Assembly (NCBI GenBank): GCA_015059925.1
Contig: SUZL01000006.1
Span: forward strand, 1-64,000
Origin: Rikenellaceae bacterium
Lineage (GTDB): Bacteria; Bacteroidota; Bacteroidia; Bacteroidales; Rikenellaceae
Direction: 5' to 3'
Length of the DNA stretch: 64,000 nt
The notes under the pieces were generated by a model. The model ran no database searches. It was not told the DNA's origin and saw nothing but the letters and a program-made list of their open reading frames with translations. Positions 41,388 to 50,318 of the stretch are shown in pieces. The translations under genes and the position numbers were made by a program. Every line of letters begins with the position of its first letter. The first letter of the stretch is position 1.

Positions 41388-42003
41388 CGAGATGCTCGAC
41401 GGTGGCCGTCGTCTGCCGCTTGTCGAGGACTTCTATACCATTCAAGGTGAGGGTTTCCACGCAGGCAAGCCCGCCTACTTCATACGTCTGGGTGGGTGCG
41501 ACGTGGGCTGTCGTTGGTGTGATGCCAAATATACTTGGAACCCGAAGGTCTTTCCTCCGGTCGATGTCGATGTTGTCGTTGCGCGAGCTAAGGCTTGCGA
41601 GGCGCAGGCCATCGTGATTACGGGCGGTGAGCCGTTGTTGTATCCGTTGGATGTGCTCACCTCGCGCCTTCGCGAGGAGGGGCTCGAGATCTTTCTCGAG
41701 ACTTCGGGTACGCACCCCTTCAGCGGCGAGTTCGACTGGGTGTGCCTCTCGCCCAAGCGCCAGCAACCCCCTCTTGCCGAGGCTTTTGGCCGTGCGCACG
41801 AACTGAAGGTGATAATCCAAACGGAGGAGGATTTCGCGTGGGCCGAGGAGAATGCCCGCCGCGTGGGACGTTATTGTCGTCTATATTTGCAGCCCGAGTG
41901 GAGTGCCTACGAGCAGATTATGCCGCTGATGGTTGAGTATGCCAAGGCGCATCCCAAGTGGTCGATCTCCATCCAGACGCATAAGTTTATGCATATTCCC
42001 TAA
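41371..42003 (+). CDS. queE: 7-carboxy-7-deazaguanine synthase QueE (radical SAM)
   Basis: This 210-residue radical SAM enzyme forms 7-carboxy-7-deazaguanine in queuosine biosynthesis. The N-terminal motif DFYTIQGEGFHAGKPAYFIRLGGC leads into CDVGCRWC, the CxxxCxxC cluster site, followed by DAKYTW. VITGGEPLLYP and FLETSGTHPF are further family motifs. The start overlaps hpt; a later in-frame ATG at 41392 is possible but would clip the conserved N-terminus less well. The next gene starts in its stop codon (TAATG). Confidence 0.92.
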   Translation: MSLTNNEMLDGGRRLPLVEDFYTIQGEGFHAGKPAYFIRLGGCDVGCRWCDAKYTWNPKVFPPVDVDVVVARAKACEAQAIVITGGEPLLYPLDVLTSRLREEGLEIFLETSGTHPFSGEFDWVCLSPKRQQPPLAEAFGRAHELKVIIQTEEDFAWAEENARRVGRYCRLYLQPEWSAYEQIMPLMVEYAKAHPKWSISIQTHKFMHIP

Positions 42004-42281
42004 TGGATCGCTCGAAGATAACCAAACGTGTGTGGCTATGCCTGACGGCCGTTGTGTTTGTTTACACGGCCGTTGTCATTGTGCGCAATCTGATGACCAT
42101 CATCCGCGTGAATTACCGCATCAGCGAGATGGAGGATCAGCGCGATATGTATCAGGCGCGCATAACCGAAGATAGCACGATGCTCGAGCATCTCAAATAT
42201 GACGAGTATTTGGAGCAGTACGCACGCGAAAAATTCCATATGCAGCGCCCCAACGAATATATCTATATCATTGAAGAGTAG
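42003..42281 (+). CDS. Septum formation initiator family protein (DivIC/FtsB-like)
   Basis: This 92-residue bitopic membrane protein has a short cytoplasmic N-terminus, one membrane helix (VWLCLTAVVFVYTAVVIV), a coiled coil (YRISEMEDQRDMYQARITEDS, within residues 38-58) and a C-terminal segment EYLEQYAREKFHMQRPNEYIYII that is typical of FtsB/DivIC. It should link early and late division proteins at the septum. It is translationally coupled to queE. Confidence 0.85.
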   Translation: MDRSKITKRVWLCLTAVVFVYTAVVIVRNLMTIIRVNYRISEMEDQRDMYQARITEDSTMLEHLKYDEYLEQYAREKFHMQRPNEYIYIIEE

Positions 42282-42390
42282 GCCGTTGCAGATGGGAGGG
42301 GGGGGGTAACGATAGGCAGACTGCAGACCGCGGGCTCTTGAGCGACAGACCGCAGACAGCTGGTGGCAGACGACACAAGCCTAAAGCCTA
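42282..42390. repeat. Low-complexity convergent intergenic stretch
   Basis: Between the divIC-like gene and the end of argR lie a run of nine G's (42298-42306), several GCAGAC words (two of them extended to CAGACCGC), and two tandem copies of CCTAAAG just beyond and across the argR stop. No hairpin terminator or gene is seen. The G-run is a candidate for length variation. Confidence 0.55.
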
Positions 42391-42855
42391 AAGCACATTG
42401 CTCATCATCGGGAAGATATGCAGCAACGCCTCCACTACCTGATTGCGGTTGGCCTCCTCGCGTAGGATAATCAGCACCGTGTTATCGCCCGCAATCGTAC
42501 CCAAAATAGCGGGGTGGTCGATGTTGTCGATCGGTACCGAGATGGCGCTCGCATAACCCGACTTTGTCTTCAGCACGCCCAGATTTCCCGAGAAGGTAAG
42601 ACTTGTGATGTTGTCCGATATGTTCGACGAGACGGTTGTCTCGTGCTGAGCCGTGTTGGGCAGTACATAAATATACCCTTTATTTTTATGCGGCACCTTC
42701 GCCACATTCATATACTTTAGATCGCGCGATAGGGTACTCTGCGTAATCTTTATTCCGCACTCGTCGAGTCGGGCAATCAGCTCCTCCTGCGAGCCTATCA
42801 TCTCGCTGCGGATGATTTTACGAATTGTTGCAAGTCGTTGAGTCTTCTGGTTCAT
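42388..42855 (-). CDS. argR: Arginine repressor ArgR
   Basis: This 155-residue regulator of the ArgR/AhrC family has an N-terminal winged helix (residues 1-70, with the recognition segment ITQSTLSRDLKYMNVAKVP) and a C-terminal hexamerisation and arginine-binding domain ending with ILGTIAGDNTVLIIL, including the GTIAGDDT-type motif with Asn in the sixth position. It is divergent from the arginine operon, which it probably controls with arginine as co-repressor. Confidence 0.93.
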   Translation of the reverse strand: MNQKTQRLATIRKIIRSEMIGSQEELIARLDECGIKITQSTLSRDLKYMNVAKVPHKNKGYIYVLPNTAQHETTVSSNISDNITSLTFSGNLGVLKTKSGYASAISVPIDNIDHPAILGTIAGDNTVLIILREEANRNQVVEALLHIFPMMSNVL

Positions 42856-43196
42856 TGTGTAGTATATATGGTTTTCGGCCTTCGCTCCGCACGAGAAGTT
42901 TATGCGGAAACAACATAATTATACGAAATTACTGCATATTTTCCGATTTTGCAAGTTTGCCGTGCGATTTTTTTTCTTGATGAAAATTTTATCCCAAAAT
43001 GATACACGCTTTCTCCGAAATTGATTTTGCGAGGTAATATCCTACTTATGGCATATTTATTCACAGACTATGCCATTATGCGGATATTTTCTAATATATA
43101 TAAATATAAATTTCATTTTGTTTGCATATTGCGGAATAATATGCAATCTTTGCACCCGTTGAAAACAAAAACTCAAAATAATAAATTTTTACCGTA
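42856..43196. promoter_or_regulatory. 341-bp AT-rich control region between argR and the arginine operon
   Basis: This stretch holds no gene but several palindromic or repeated words: TGCATATT at 42933-42940, a 7-bp inverted repeat TGGCATA (43049-43055)/TATGCCA (43069-43075), and the 9-bp repeat at 43122-43146. The TGCATATT half-site recurs near both genes, which fits a shared operator for ArgR acting on its own gene and on the operon. Confidence 0.55.
43121..43152 (+). promoter_or_regulatory. Arginine operon promoter with overlapping operator-like inverted repeat
   Basis: TTTG (43121-43124), a 20-bp spacer and AATCTTTG (43145-43152) form a near-consensus Bacteroidota promoter. Inside the spacer, TTGCATATT (43122-43130) and AATATGCAA (43138-43146) form a 9-bp perfect inverted repeat around 7 bp. 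A protein bound here would block RNA polymerase. ArgR is the natural candidate. Confidence 0.6.
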
Positions 43197-43811
43197 ATGA
43201 AGATCGATGTAATGGTCGCAAATGAGAGCCATCTGTGTTTCGTAACGCAGATCAACGATGCGATCGACGAAGCTGCCAAACAGCGTGGAACGGGTATCGC
43301 CCGTCGTACCGACGAATATATCGCCGATAAGATAAATTCAGGTAAGGCTATCATTGCCGTAAATCGTAACGAGTTCGTAGGATTCTGCTACATCGAGTCG
43401 TGGGGCCACGACGAGTTTGTTGCCAACTCGGGACTTATCGTCCGTCCGCAGTATCGCGGTATGGGCGTTGCCAAGCGCATCAAGCAGGCCGCTTTCGAGC
43501 TCTCGCGCAAGCGTTTCCCCAATGCAAAGCTCTTTGGCCTTACTACCGGCGAGGCCGTTATGCGCATCAACACCGAGCTGGGTTACGAGCCCGTAACCTT
43601 CGCCAAGCTCACCGACGACGAGGCCTTCTGGGCGGGTTGCCAGTCGTGTGTCAATTACGATGTGTTGCAGCGTACGAATATGACCAAATGCCTCTGCACG
43701 GGTATGATCTACGATCCCGAGAAGGTTGCCAAGCGCAAGGCTGCCGAGGATGCTGCCAAGACCGAGACGCAGAAGAAGAGCTCCTTCTGGAGCCGTCTGT
43801 TTGGCAAATAA
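43197..43811 (+). CDS. GNAT-family N-acetyltransferase, probable glutamate N-acyltransferase
   Basis: This 204-residue GNAT protein has its acyl-CoA pyrophosphate loop at VRPQYRGMGVAKRIK (Q/RxxGxG/A type). As the first gene of the arginine operon it probably makes N-acetyl- or N-succinylglutamate, the first step of the pathway, the place taken by argA elsewhere. The last 25 residues are lysine and alanine rich. The acyl donor cannot be read from the sequence. It lies 26 bp before argG. Confidence 0.75.
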   Translation: MKIDVMVANESHLCFVTQINDAIDEAAKQRGTGIARRTDEYIADKINSGKAIIAVNRNEFVGFCYIESWGHDEFVANSGLIVRPQYRGMGVAKRIKQAAFELSRKRFPNAKLFGLTTGEAVMRINTELGYEPVTFAKLTDDEAFWAGCQSCVNYDVLQRTNMTKCLCTGMIYDPEKVAKRKAAEDAAKTETQKKSSFWSRLFGK

Positions 43812-43837
43812 TTAATGAAAATAAAAACAAGAAAGAT

Positions 43838-45028
43838 ATGAAGAAAGTTGTATTGGCATATAGTGGAGGTTTGGATACCTCGTTTTGTGTAATGTATCTT
43901 ACCAAGGAGCTCGGCTACGAGGTCTATACGGCTCTGGCCAACACGGGCGGTTTCTCGGCCGAGGAGTTGGAGGCCGTCGAGAAGCGTGCCTATGCTCTGG
44001 GTGCGAAGAAGCACGTTAATATCGACGTTACGGCCGACTACTACGGCAAGTGCATCAAGTATATGGTTATGGGTAACGTCCTGCGTAACAAGACCTATCC
44101 CATCTCGGTTAGCTCGGAGCGTACGTTTCAGGCTCTGGCTATCGTGAATTATGCCAACTCTATCGGCGCCGACGCCATTGCTCACGGCTCGACGGGTGCG
44201 GGTAACGATCAGGTGCGTTTCGACCTTACGTTTGAGGTCTTCGCTCCGCAGGTTGAGATTATCACCCCCACACGCGATATGAAACTCACGCGCGAGTACG
44301 AGATTAACTACCTCAAGGAGAACGGCTTCGAGGCCGACTTCACGAAGATGGCCTACTCGATCAACAAGGGCGTTTGGGGCACCTCGGTCGGAGGCAAGGA
44401 GACCCTCTGCTCGGCCACCAATCTGCCCGATGAGGCCTATCCCTCGCAGCTTCAGAAGGAGGGCACCGAGTCGCTCGAGATTGAGTTCAAGAACGGTGAG
44501 GTCGTAGGTGTTAATGGCGAGGCCCTGTCGGGTGTTGCCGCCATCAATAAGCTGGAGGCTATCGGCTCGGCTTGGGCTATCGGCCGCGACACGCACGTCG
44601 GCGACACGCTGGTGGGCATCAAGGGCCGCGTAGGTTTCGAGGCTGCCGCACCGATGCTTATCATCAAGGCTCACGAGCTATTGGAGAAGCACACGCTGAC
44701 CAAGTGGCAGCAGTATTGGAAGGATCAGATCGGAACGTGGTACGGAATGTTTATGCACGAGGCTATGTACTCGGAGCCCGTTATGCGCGATATTGAGAAG
44801 TTCCTCGAGAGCAGCCAGCGCAACGTCTCGGGTAAGGTGTTCTTGACGCTGCGTCCCTACACCTTCACGCTGGTCGGCATTGAGTCGGAGCACGACTTGA
44901 TGAACGCCCGCTTTGCCGAGTATGGCGAGATGAACAATGCGTGGACGGCCGACGACGTGAAGGGCTTCACGAAGATCACTTCGATGCCTCTTAAGATTTA
45001 TCACGCTGTAAACCCCGACGAAGAGTAA
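43838..45028 (+). CDS. argG: Argininosuccinate synthase
   Basis: This 396-residue ATP-dependent ligase joins citrulline and aspartate. ATG 43838 starts at MKKVVLAYSGGLDTSFC, whose SGGLDTS is the PP-loop. Further motifs are AHGSTGAGNDQVRFD and the C-terminal GRVGFEAA. The frame is open for over 400 bases upstream, but that part is out of frame with the real GNAT gene it overlaps and was rejected. The next gene, argC, starts in the argG stop codon (TAATG). Confidence 0.95.
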   Translation: MKKVVLAYSGGLDTSFCVMYLTKELGYEVYTALANTGGFSAEELEAVEKRAYALGAKKHVNIDVTADYYGKCIKYMVMGNVLRNKTYPISVSSERTFQALAIVNYANSIGADAIAHGSTGAGNDQVRFDLTFEVFAPQVEIITPTRDMKLTREYEINYLKENGFEADFTKMAYSINKGVWGTSVGGKETLCSATNLPDEAYPSQLQKEGTESLEIEFKNGEVVGVNGEALSGVAAINKLEAIGSAWAIGRDTHVGDTLVGIKGRVGFEAAAPMLIIKAHELLEKHTLTKWQQYWKDQIGTWYGMFMHEAMYSEPVMRDIEKFLESSQRNVSGKVFLTLRPYTFTLVGIESEHDLMNARFAEYGEMNNAWTADDVKGFTKITSMPLKIYHAVNPDEE

Positions 45029-45990
45029 TGATTAGAGTAGCAATAGCAGGCGGCGCGGGCTATACCGCGGGTGAGTTGATCCGTATCCTTATCAACCACC
45101 CCTCGGCCGAGCTTAAGTATATCCAGAGTTCGTCGCACGCAGGCGAGCCCATCCACTCCGTGCATAGCGATCTGCTTTATAGCGATCTGTGTTTCTCGGA
45201 TATTGACTTTACGGATATTGACGTGCTCTTTATCTGTATGGGCCACGGTAATTCGGCTAAGTTTCTGGAGGAGAACCCCGTTCCCGCCAATGTCAAGATT
45301 ATTGACCTTAGTAACGACTTCCGCCTCAAGGCCGATGCCGGCGAGTTCGTCTATGGCGCTCCGGAGCTCAACCGCGAGAAGATTCGCGCGGCCCGTTGCG
45401 TAGCCAATCCGGGCTGCTTCGCCACCTCGATCAATCTGGCTTTGCTGCCTCTGGCTGCGGCTGGAATCCTTCCAGAGGATGTAACCGTTACGGGCATTAC
45501 GGGCTCGACGGGTGCTGGCCAGAAGCCGACTAACGATACCCACTTTAGCAACCGCTCGGCCAACCTGTCGAACTATAAGGTCTTTACGCACCAGCATTTG
45601 GGCGAGATCGGTGAGACGGTCGTGGCAGCGGGTGGAGCCCCTACGACCGACATCGCGTTCGTTCCCGTTCGCGGCTGCCATACGCGCGGCATTATGAGCG
45701 ATGTTGTGGTGCGCTTAGACGAGGATCTGGAGAAGATTACGGAGATTTTCAAGACCTACTACGCCTCGCATCCCTTTGTCTGCGTGAGCGATAAGCCCGT
45801 GTATATGAAGCAGGTGGTAAATACCAACTACTGCTTCCTCTCGTTGCAGAAGTCTGACCGCAAGTTGCTCATCACGGCTGTTATCGACAACCTTACGAAG
45901 GGCGCTTCGGGACAGGCCGTACAGAATATGAACCTTATGTTTGGTCTTGACGAGATGGAGGGTCTGCGCCTTAAGGCAAATTATTTCTAA
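45028..45990 (+). CDS. argC: N-acetyl-gamma-glutamyl-phosphate reductase
   Basis: This 320-residue NADPH-dependent reductase of arginine synthesis has the nucleotide loop GGAGYTAGEL at residues 7-16 and the catalytic Cys in ANPGCFAT. Late family motifs HQHLGEIG and PVRGCHTRG are present. In Bacteroides relatives the intermediates are succinylated instead of acetylated; this enzyme could act on either. Confidence 0.94.
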   Translation: MIRVAIAGGAGYTAGELIRILINHPSAELKYIQSSSHAGEPIHSVHSDLLYSDLCFSDIDFTDIDVLFICMGHGNSAKFLEENPVPANVKIIDLSNDFRLKADAGEFVYGAPELNREKIRAARCVANPGCFATSINLALLPLAAAGILPEDVTVTGITGSTGAGQKPTNDTHFSNRSANLSNYKVFTHQHLGEIGETVVAAGGAPTTDIAFVPVRGCHTRGIMSDVVVRLDEDLEKITEIFKTYYASHPFVCVSDKPVYMKQVVNTNYCFLSLQKSDRKLLITAVIDNLTKGASGQAVQNMNLMFGLDEMEGLRLKANYF

Positions 45991-46002
45991 ACACGACGTA
46001 CA

Positions 46003-47139
46003 ATGAAACTTTTTGATGTATATTCTCTGCTCGACTTGGAGCCCGTGCGCGCCGAGGGTGCTTACCTCTGGGATAAGAACGGTGTGGAGTACCTCGACTT
46101 CTACGGCGGCCACGCCGTGATCTCGATCGGCCACACTCACCCCCACTATGTCGAGAAGATCACCGATCAGCTCTCGCGCATCGGTTTCTACTCCAATGCC
46201 GTCATCAACGGCTTGCAGGTGGAGCTGGCCGAGAAGTTGGGCCCCCTTACGGGCTATCCCGACTATGAGCTCTTCCTCTGCAATAGCGGCGCGGAGGCTA
46301 ACGAGAATGCCGTTAAGCTGGCCTCATTCACTACGGGCCGCTCGCGCGTTTTGGCTATGCACGCCGCCTTTCACGGCCGCACGAGTATGGCCGTAGCGTT
46401 GTCGGATAACCCTGCTATTCAGGCCCCAGCGAATAAGACCGATAATGTAACTTTCATTGACCTGAACGACTTGGAGGCTCTCGAGCGTGAGCTTCTCTCG
46501 GAGCAGTACGCCGCCGTTATCATCGAGCCTATTCAGGGCGTTGGCGGCATCCGTATGGCTTCGGACGAGTTCCTCCACGCGGCACGCGAGCTGTGCAATC
46601 GAACGGGCACGCTGCTGGTGATGGACGAGGTGCAGTCGGGCTATGGCCGTAGTGGAAAGTTCTTCGCTCACCAGTGGTCGGGCGTCAAGGCCGACATCGT
46701 CTCGATGGCCAAGGGTATCGCCAACGGCTTTCCCGTCGGTGCGATTATCATCTCTCCCGAAATCCCTGCCCGCAAAGGTATGCTCGGAACGACGTTCGGA
46801 GGTAGCCACTTGGCTTGCGCTGCAGCCATCGCCGTTGCGGATGTAGTGAGGGAGGAGAATCTCGTTGAGAATGCCCACCTGATGGGTGAGAAGATCATCG
46901 AGGGTATCAAGGGCGTGAAGGGTATAACGGACATACGCGGTCGCGGCCTTATGATCGGTATCGACCTGAGCGTTCCGCAGGCCGACTTCCGCCGCGTTCT
47001 GCGCGAGAAATACCACATTATGACGGGCCTTACGGGACAATATACCTTGCGTCTGCTGCCGCCTCTGGTGATTGGACCGAAGGAGGTCGATCGCTTCGTC
47101 GAGGCCTTTAGAAAGACGGCGGCCGAGTTGTGCCAATAG
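46003..47139 (+). CDS. argD: Acetylornithine (or succinylornithine) aminotransferase
   Basis: This 378-residue class III aminotransferase binds PLP through Lys in SMAKGIANGFPVGA. Other family motifs are FCNSGAEANE-like LCNSGAEANENAVKLA, HGRTSMAVALS, IIEPIQGVGG and DEVQSGYGRSGKFFAH. It transfers an amino group from glutamate to the acylated glutamate semialdehyde. It sits 12 bp after argC. Confidence 0.94.
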   Translation: MKLFDVYSLLDLEPVRAEGAYLWDKNGVEYLDFYGGHAVISIGHTHPHYVEKITDQLSRIGFYSNAVINGLQVELAEKLGPLTGYPDYELFLCNSGAEANENAVKLASFTTGRSRVLAMHAAFHGRTSMAVALSDNPAIQAPANKTDNVTFIDLNDLEALERELLSEQYAAVIIEPIQGVGGIRMASDEFLHAARELCNRTGTLLVMDEVQSGYGRSGKFFAHQWSGVKADIVSMAKGIANGFPVGAIIISPEIPARKGMLGTTFGGSHLACAAAIAVADVVREENLVENAHLMGEKIIEGIKGVKGITDIRGRGLMIGIDLSVPQADFRRVLREKYHIMTGLTGQYTLRLLPPLVIGPKEVDRFVEAFRKTAAELCQ

Positions 47140-47157
47140 AAAAGAAATTACAGATTG

Positions 47158-47919
47158 ATGAAGATAAAAGTTATCAAGATCGGCGGCAAGCTGATCGAAA
47201 ATAATGACGTTCTCGCTTCGTTGTGCGACCACCTTGCGTCGCTCGGCGAGGCGTTCGTCTTGGTACACGGAGGTGGCGTTATGGGCTCGCATCTGGCCCA
47301 GAAACTGGGTGTCGAGGTGAAGATGCACGAGGGCCGTCGCATCACAGATGCCGCCACGTTGGAGATTGCCGTTATGGCCTACGCGGGACTTGCCAATAAG
47401 CGTGTCGTGGCTGCTCTTCAGGCGCGAGGCGTGAATGCCTGCGGCCTGTCGGGTTGTGATATGGCGGTCGTGAAGTCGCACCGCCGCCCCGTCAAGGATA
47501 TCGATTGGGGCTTCGTGGGCGATGTCGATGAGGTCAATGCTGACGTGCTGGCGCTGCTGCTCGACAATGGTGCTATCCCCGTTGTGTCGCCCATCACCTT
47601 TTCTCCCGCGGGCGATCTGCTCAACACCAATGCCGATAGCGTAGCCTCGGCCGTAGCGAAGGGTTTGGCACAGAAGTATGATGTTGAGCTGGTCTTTACG
47701 CTCGATAAGGCGGGTGTGTTGCTCGATGTGGATGACGATGAGTCGCTCATTCCGACCATCACCCCCTCGCTCTATGCCCAGCTCAAGGCCGAGGAGAAGA
47801 TTCACTCGGGTATGATCCCCAAGATCGATAACGCCTACCAGACCATCGAGGCGGGTGTTAGCTCGGTGCGTATCACCTCGCCCTCTAACCTTATGGGCGG
47901 AACAGTGGTTGTAAAATAG
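47158..47919 (+). CDS. argB: Acetylglutamate (N-acylglutamate) kinase
   Basis: This 253-residue amino-acid kinase phosphorylates N-acylglutamate. ATG 47158 gives MKIKVIKIGGKLIE, with the phosphate-binding GGK; the codon before it is a TTG. VHGGGVMGS and NTNADSVASAVAKGL and the C-terminal GGTVV are present. In Bacteroidota the substrate may be N-succinylglutamate. It follows argD by 18 bp and precedes argE by 6 bp. Confidence 0.92.
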   Translation: MKIKVIKIGGKLIENNDVLASLCDHLASLGEAFVLVHGGGVMGSHLAQKLGVEVKMHEGRRITDAATLEIAVMAYAGLANKRVVAALQARGVNACGLSGCDMAVVKSHRRPVKDIDWGFVGDVDEVNADVLALLLDNGAIPVVSPITFSPAGDLLNTNADSVASAVAKGLAQKYDVELVFTLDKAGVLLDVDDDESLIPTITPSLYAQLKAEEKIHSGMIPKIDNAYQTIEAGVSSVRITSPSNLMGGTVVVK

Positions 47920-47925
47920 TTAGTT

Positions 47926-48987
47926 ATGCAGTTTGAACACGCCATAGATTTACTCCGTAGGCTTATTGCCACGCCCTCCATCAGCCGCGACGAGGCTGCC
48001 GCAGCCGCCATCGTTGAGGCGGAGCTGCTCCGTTGGGGCTTTGAGCCGCAGCGCAAGGGCAATAACGTCTGGGCCGAGGCGTGGGCGCACGATGCGGGAA
48101 AGCCTACGATCCTTCTCGATGCCCACCTCGATACGGTTAAACCCAATGCGGCGTGGACGCGCGATCCCTATGCGCCTACTATCGAGGGCGATCGACTCTA
48201 TGGCTTGGGCAGTAACGATACGGGCGGATCGATTGCGGCGATGTTTCTCGCGTTTGCGGAGTTAGCCACCACCGAGCAACCCTACAATCTAATTCTCCTG
48301 CTTTCGGCCGAGGAGGAGGTTACGGGCGTGGGTGGCGTGAGGGCTGTCCTACAAGAGCTACCGCCTATCGATTTTGCAATCGTGGGCGAGCCTACGTTGC
48401 TTCAGGTAGCCGTTGCCGAGAAGGGACTTATGGTGCTGGACTGCACGGCGAAAGGCGTTGCCGGCCACGCGGCACGAGAGGAGGGTGTGAATGCCATCTA
48501 TAAGGCTCTGAAGGATATAGAGTGGTTCCGCTCGCATTGCTTCGAGCGCGTATCACCACTTCTTGGCCCCGTCAAGATGACCGTTACGGGCATAGAGGCA
48601 GGCACGCAGCACAACGTAATCCCCTCGGAGTGTCGCTTTATGGTCGATGTGAGGGTGAATGAGTGCTACCGCAACGAGGAGCTACTGTCGCTGATTCGCG
48701 CGAGTGTCGAGTGCGATGTGCAACCCCGTTCGACGCACCTTAATTCGTCGGCAATCTCGCTCTCGCATCCTGCCGTTGAGCGCCTTATTGCCGAGGGGTG
48801 TGAGCCTTTCGGATCGCCTACGATGTCGAATCAGGCTGTTATGCCGTTCCCGACGTTGAAGTTCGGCCCGGGCGATAGTGCCCGCTCGCATACGGCCGAC
48901 GAGTATATCTGCCTTGGCGAGGTGGAGGTAGCGGCGGCGATCTACAAACGAGTATTGAATAATTTGAAAATAGAAAAACTACAATAG
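47926..48987 (+). CDS. argE: Acetylornithine deacetylase (M20 family)
   Basis: This 353-residue M20A deacylase has the metal signature intact: LLDAHLDTVK (His, Asp), YGLGSNDTGGS (bridging Asp) and LLSAEEEVTG (catalytic Glu pair). GEPT and the late FGPGDSARSHTADEY complete the set. It releases ornithine or arginine precursor from its acyl group, the linear route. Contrast this with the degenerate M20 protein at 30702-31775. Confidence 0.9.
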   Translation: MQFEHAIDLLRRLIATPSISRDEAAAAAIVEAELLRWGFEPQRKGNNVWAEAWAHDAGKPTILLDAHLDTVKPNAAWTRDPYAPTIEGDRLYGLGSNDTGGSIAAMFLAFAELATTEQPYNLILLLSAEEEVTGVGGVRAVLQELPPIDFAIVGEPTLLQVAVAEKGLMVLDCTAKGVAGHAAREEGVNAIYKALKDIEWFRSHCFERVSPLLGPVKMTVTGIEAGTQHNVIPSECRFMVDVRVNECYRNEELLSLIRASVECDVQPRSTHLNSSAISLSHPAVERLIAEGCEPFGSPTMSNQAVMPFPTLKFGPGDSARSHTADEYICLGEVEVAAAIYKRVLNNLKIEKLQ

Positions 48988-48989
48988 AT

Positions 48990-50318
48990 ATGAAACTTTG
49001 GGATAAAGGATATTCTACCGATCAATTCGTCGAGGAGTTCACCGTTGGCCGCGACCGCGAGCTTGATCTCTATCTTGCCGAGGCCGACGTGCTGGGCAAT
49101 ATGGCCCATATGAAGATGCTTCATTCGATTGGCCTGCTTACCGAGGAGGATCACGACGCTCTCGCCGAGGGCCTTAAGAAGATTCATCAGCAGGTGCTCT
49201 CGGGTGATTTTCTGATCGAGGAGGGTGTCGAGGATGTCCACTCGCAGGTGGAGTTTCTCCTCACGCAGATGTGTGGCGATGCGGGCAAGCGCATCCATAC
49301 GGGCCGCTCGCGCAACGATCAGGTTATGGTCGATCTGAAACTCTTCTCGCGTAGTGCCCTTATCTCATTGCAGCAGAGCGTAGAGTCGCTTTTCCGCGTG
49401 CTTATGACTAAGGCCGAGGAGTATCGCGATGTGCTTCTGCCGGGCTATACCCACCAGCAGGTTGCAATGCCCTCGTCGTTTGGTATGTGGCTCAGCGCCT
49501 ATGCCGAGTCTCTGGCCGACGATCTGCTGATGTTGCGTGCCGCCTACGACCTTGTCAATACCAACCCTCTGGGCTCTGGTGCAGGTTATGGCTCGTCGGT
49601 GCCTCTGAACCGCACGATGACTACCCAACTGCTCGGCTTCGAGGATTTGGCCTATAACTCGGTCTATGCGCAGATGCAGCGCGGCAAGACCGAGCGCACC
49701 GTGCTTACCGCCATTGCCGCCATCGCTGCCACCATCGGCCGCCTTGCACAGGATGTATGCCTCTACTCGTGCGCCAACTTCGGTTTTGTCAAGTTGCCCG
49801 ATGCCTTCACTACGGGTTCGAGCATTATGCCCCACAAGAAGAATCCCGACATCTTCGAGCTCTCGCGCGCCAAGTGCAACCGCTTGCAGGCTATGCCTAT
49901 GGAGGTTACGCTCATTGCGACCAACCTGCCGTCGGGTTACTTCCGCGATATGCAGCTCACCAAGGAGATCTACGTTCCCGCGTTCAAGGAACTTAGCGAC
50001 GTTATGCGAATGGTGAGCGAGGGAATATCGCAGATGTGGATCAACCGCGACATCCTCTCTAACGATATTTACAAGTATCTCTTTACCGTCGAGGATGTTA
50101 ATGATGCCGTTGCCAAGGGCGTTCCCTTCCGCGACGCCTATCGTGAAGTGGGTATGCGTGTCCACGAGGGTCGTTACGAGCACGACGGCCGCGAGCTCCA
50201 TCACACGCACGAGGGTAGCATCGGCAACCTCTGCCTCGATGCCATCGAGCGCAAGTTCGAGCGTCATAAGTTTGATTTCTCGACCGCTCTGAAGGCCGAG
50301 CAAGAGCTGATGAAGTAG
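48990..50318 (+). CDS. argH: Argininosuccinate lyase
   Basis: This 442-residue enzyme of the fumarase/aspartase superfamily catalyses the last step to arginine. The signature GSSIMPHKKNPD, with the catalytic Ser loop, is present, as are HTGRSRNDQ-like IHTGRSRNDQVMVDLKLF (short form quoted) and the TPH motif as YTHQQVAMP. It lies 2 bp after argE and overlaps thiL by one base. Confidence 0.95.
   Translation: MKLWDKGYSTDQFVEEFTVGRDRELDLYLAEADVLGNMAHMKMLHSIGLLTEEDHDALAEGLKKIHQQVLSGDFLIEEGVEDVHSQVEFLLTQMCGDAGKRIHTGRSRNDQVMVDLKLFSRSALISLQQSVESLFRVLMTKAEEYRDVLLPGYTHQQVAMPSSFGMWLSAYAESLADDLLMLRAAYDLVNTNPLGSGAGYGSSVPLNRTMTTQLLGFEDLAYNSVYAQMQRGKTERTVLTAIAAIAATIGRLAQDVCLYSCANFGFVKLPDAFTTGSSIMPHKKNPDIFELSRAKCNRLQAMPMEVTLIATNLPSGYFRDMQLTKEIYVPAFKELSDVMRMVSEGISQMWINRDILSNDIYKYLFTVEDVNDAVAKGVPFRDAYREVGMRVHEGRYEHDGRELHHTHEGSIGNLCLDAIERKFERHKFDFSTALKAEQELMK

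Noticed and set aside
43400..43837. Upstream in-frame extension of argG
   Set aside because: It overlaps the GNAT gene in another frame, and the conserved ArgG N-terminus begins at 43838.
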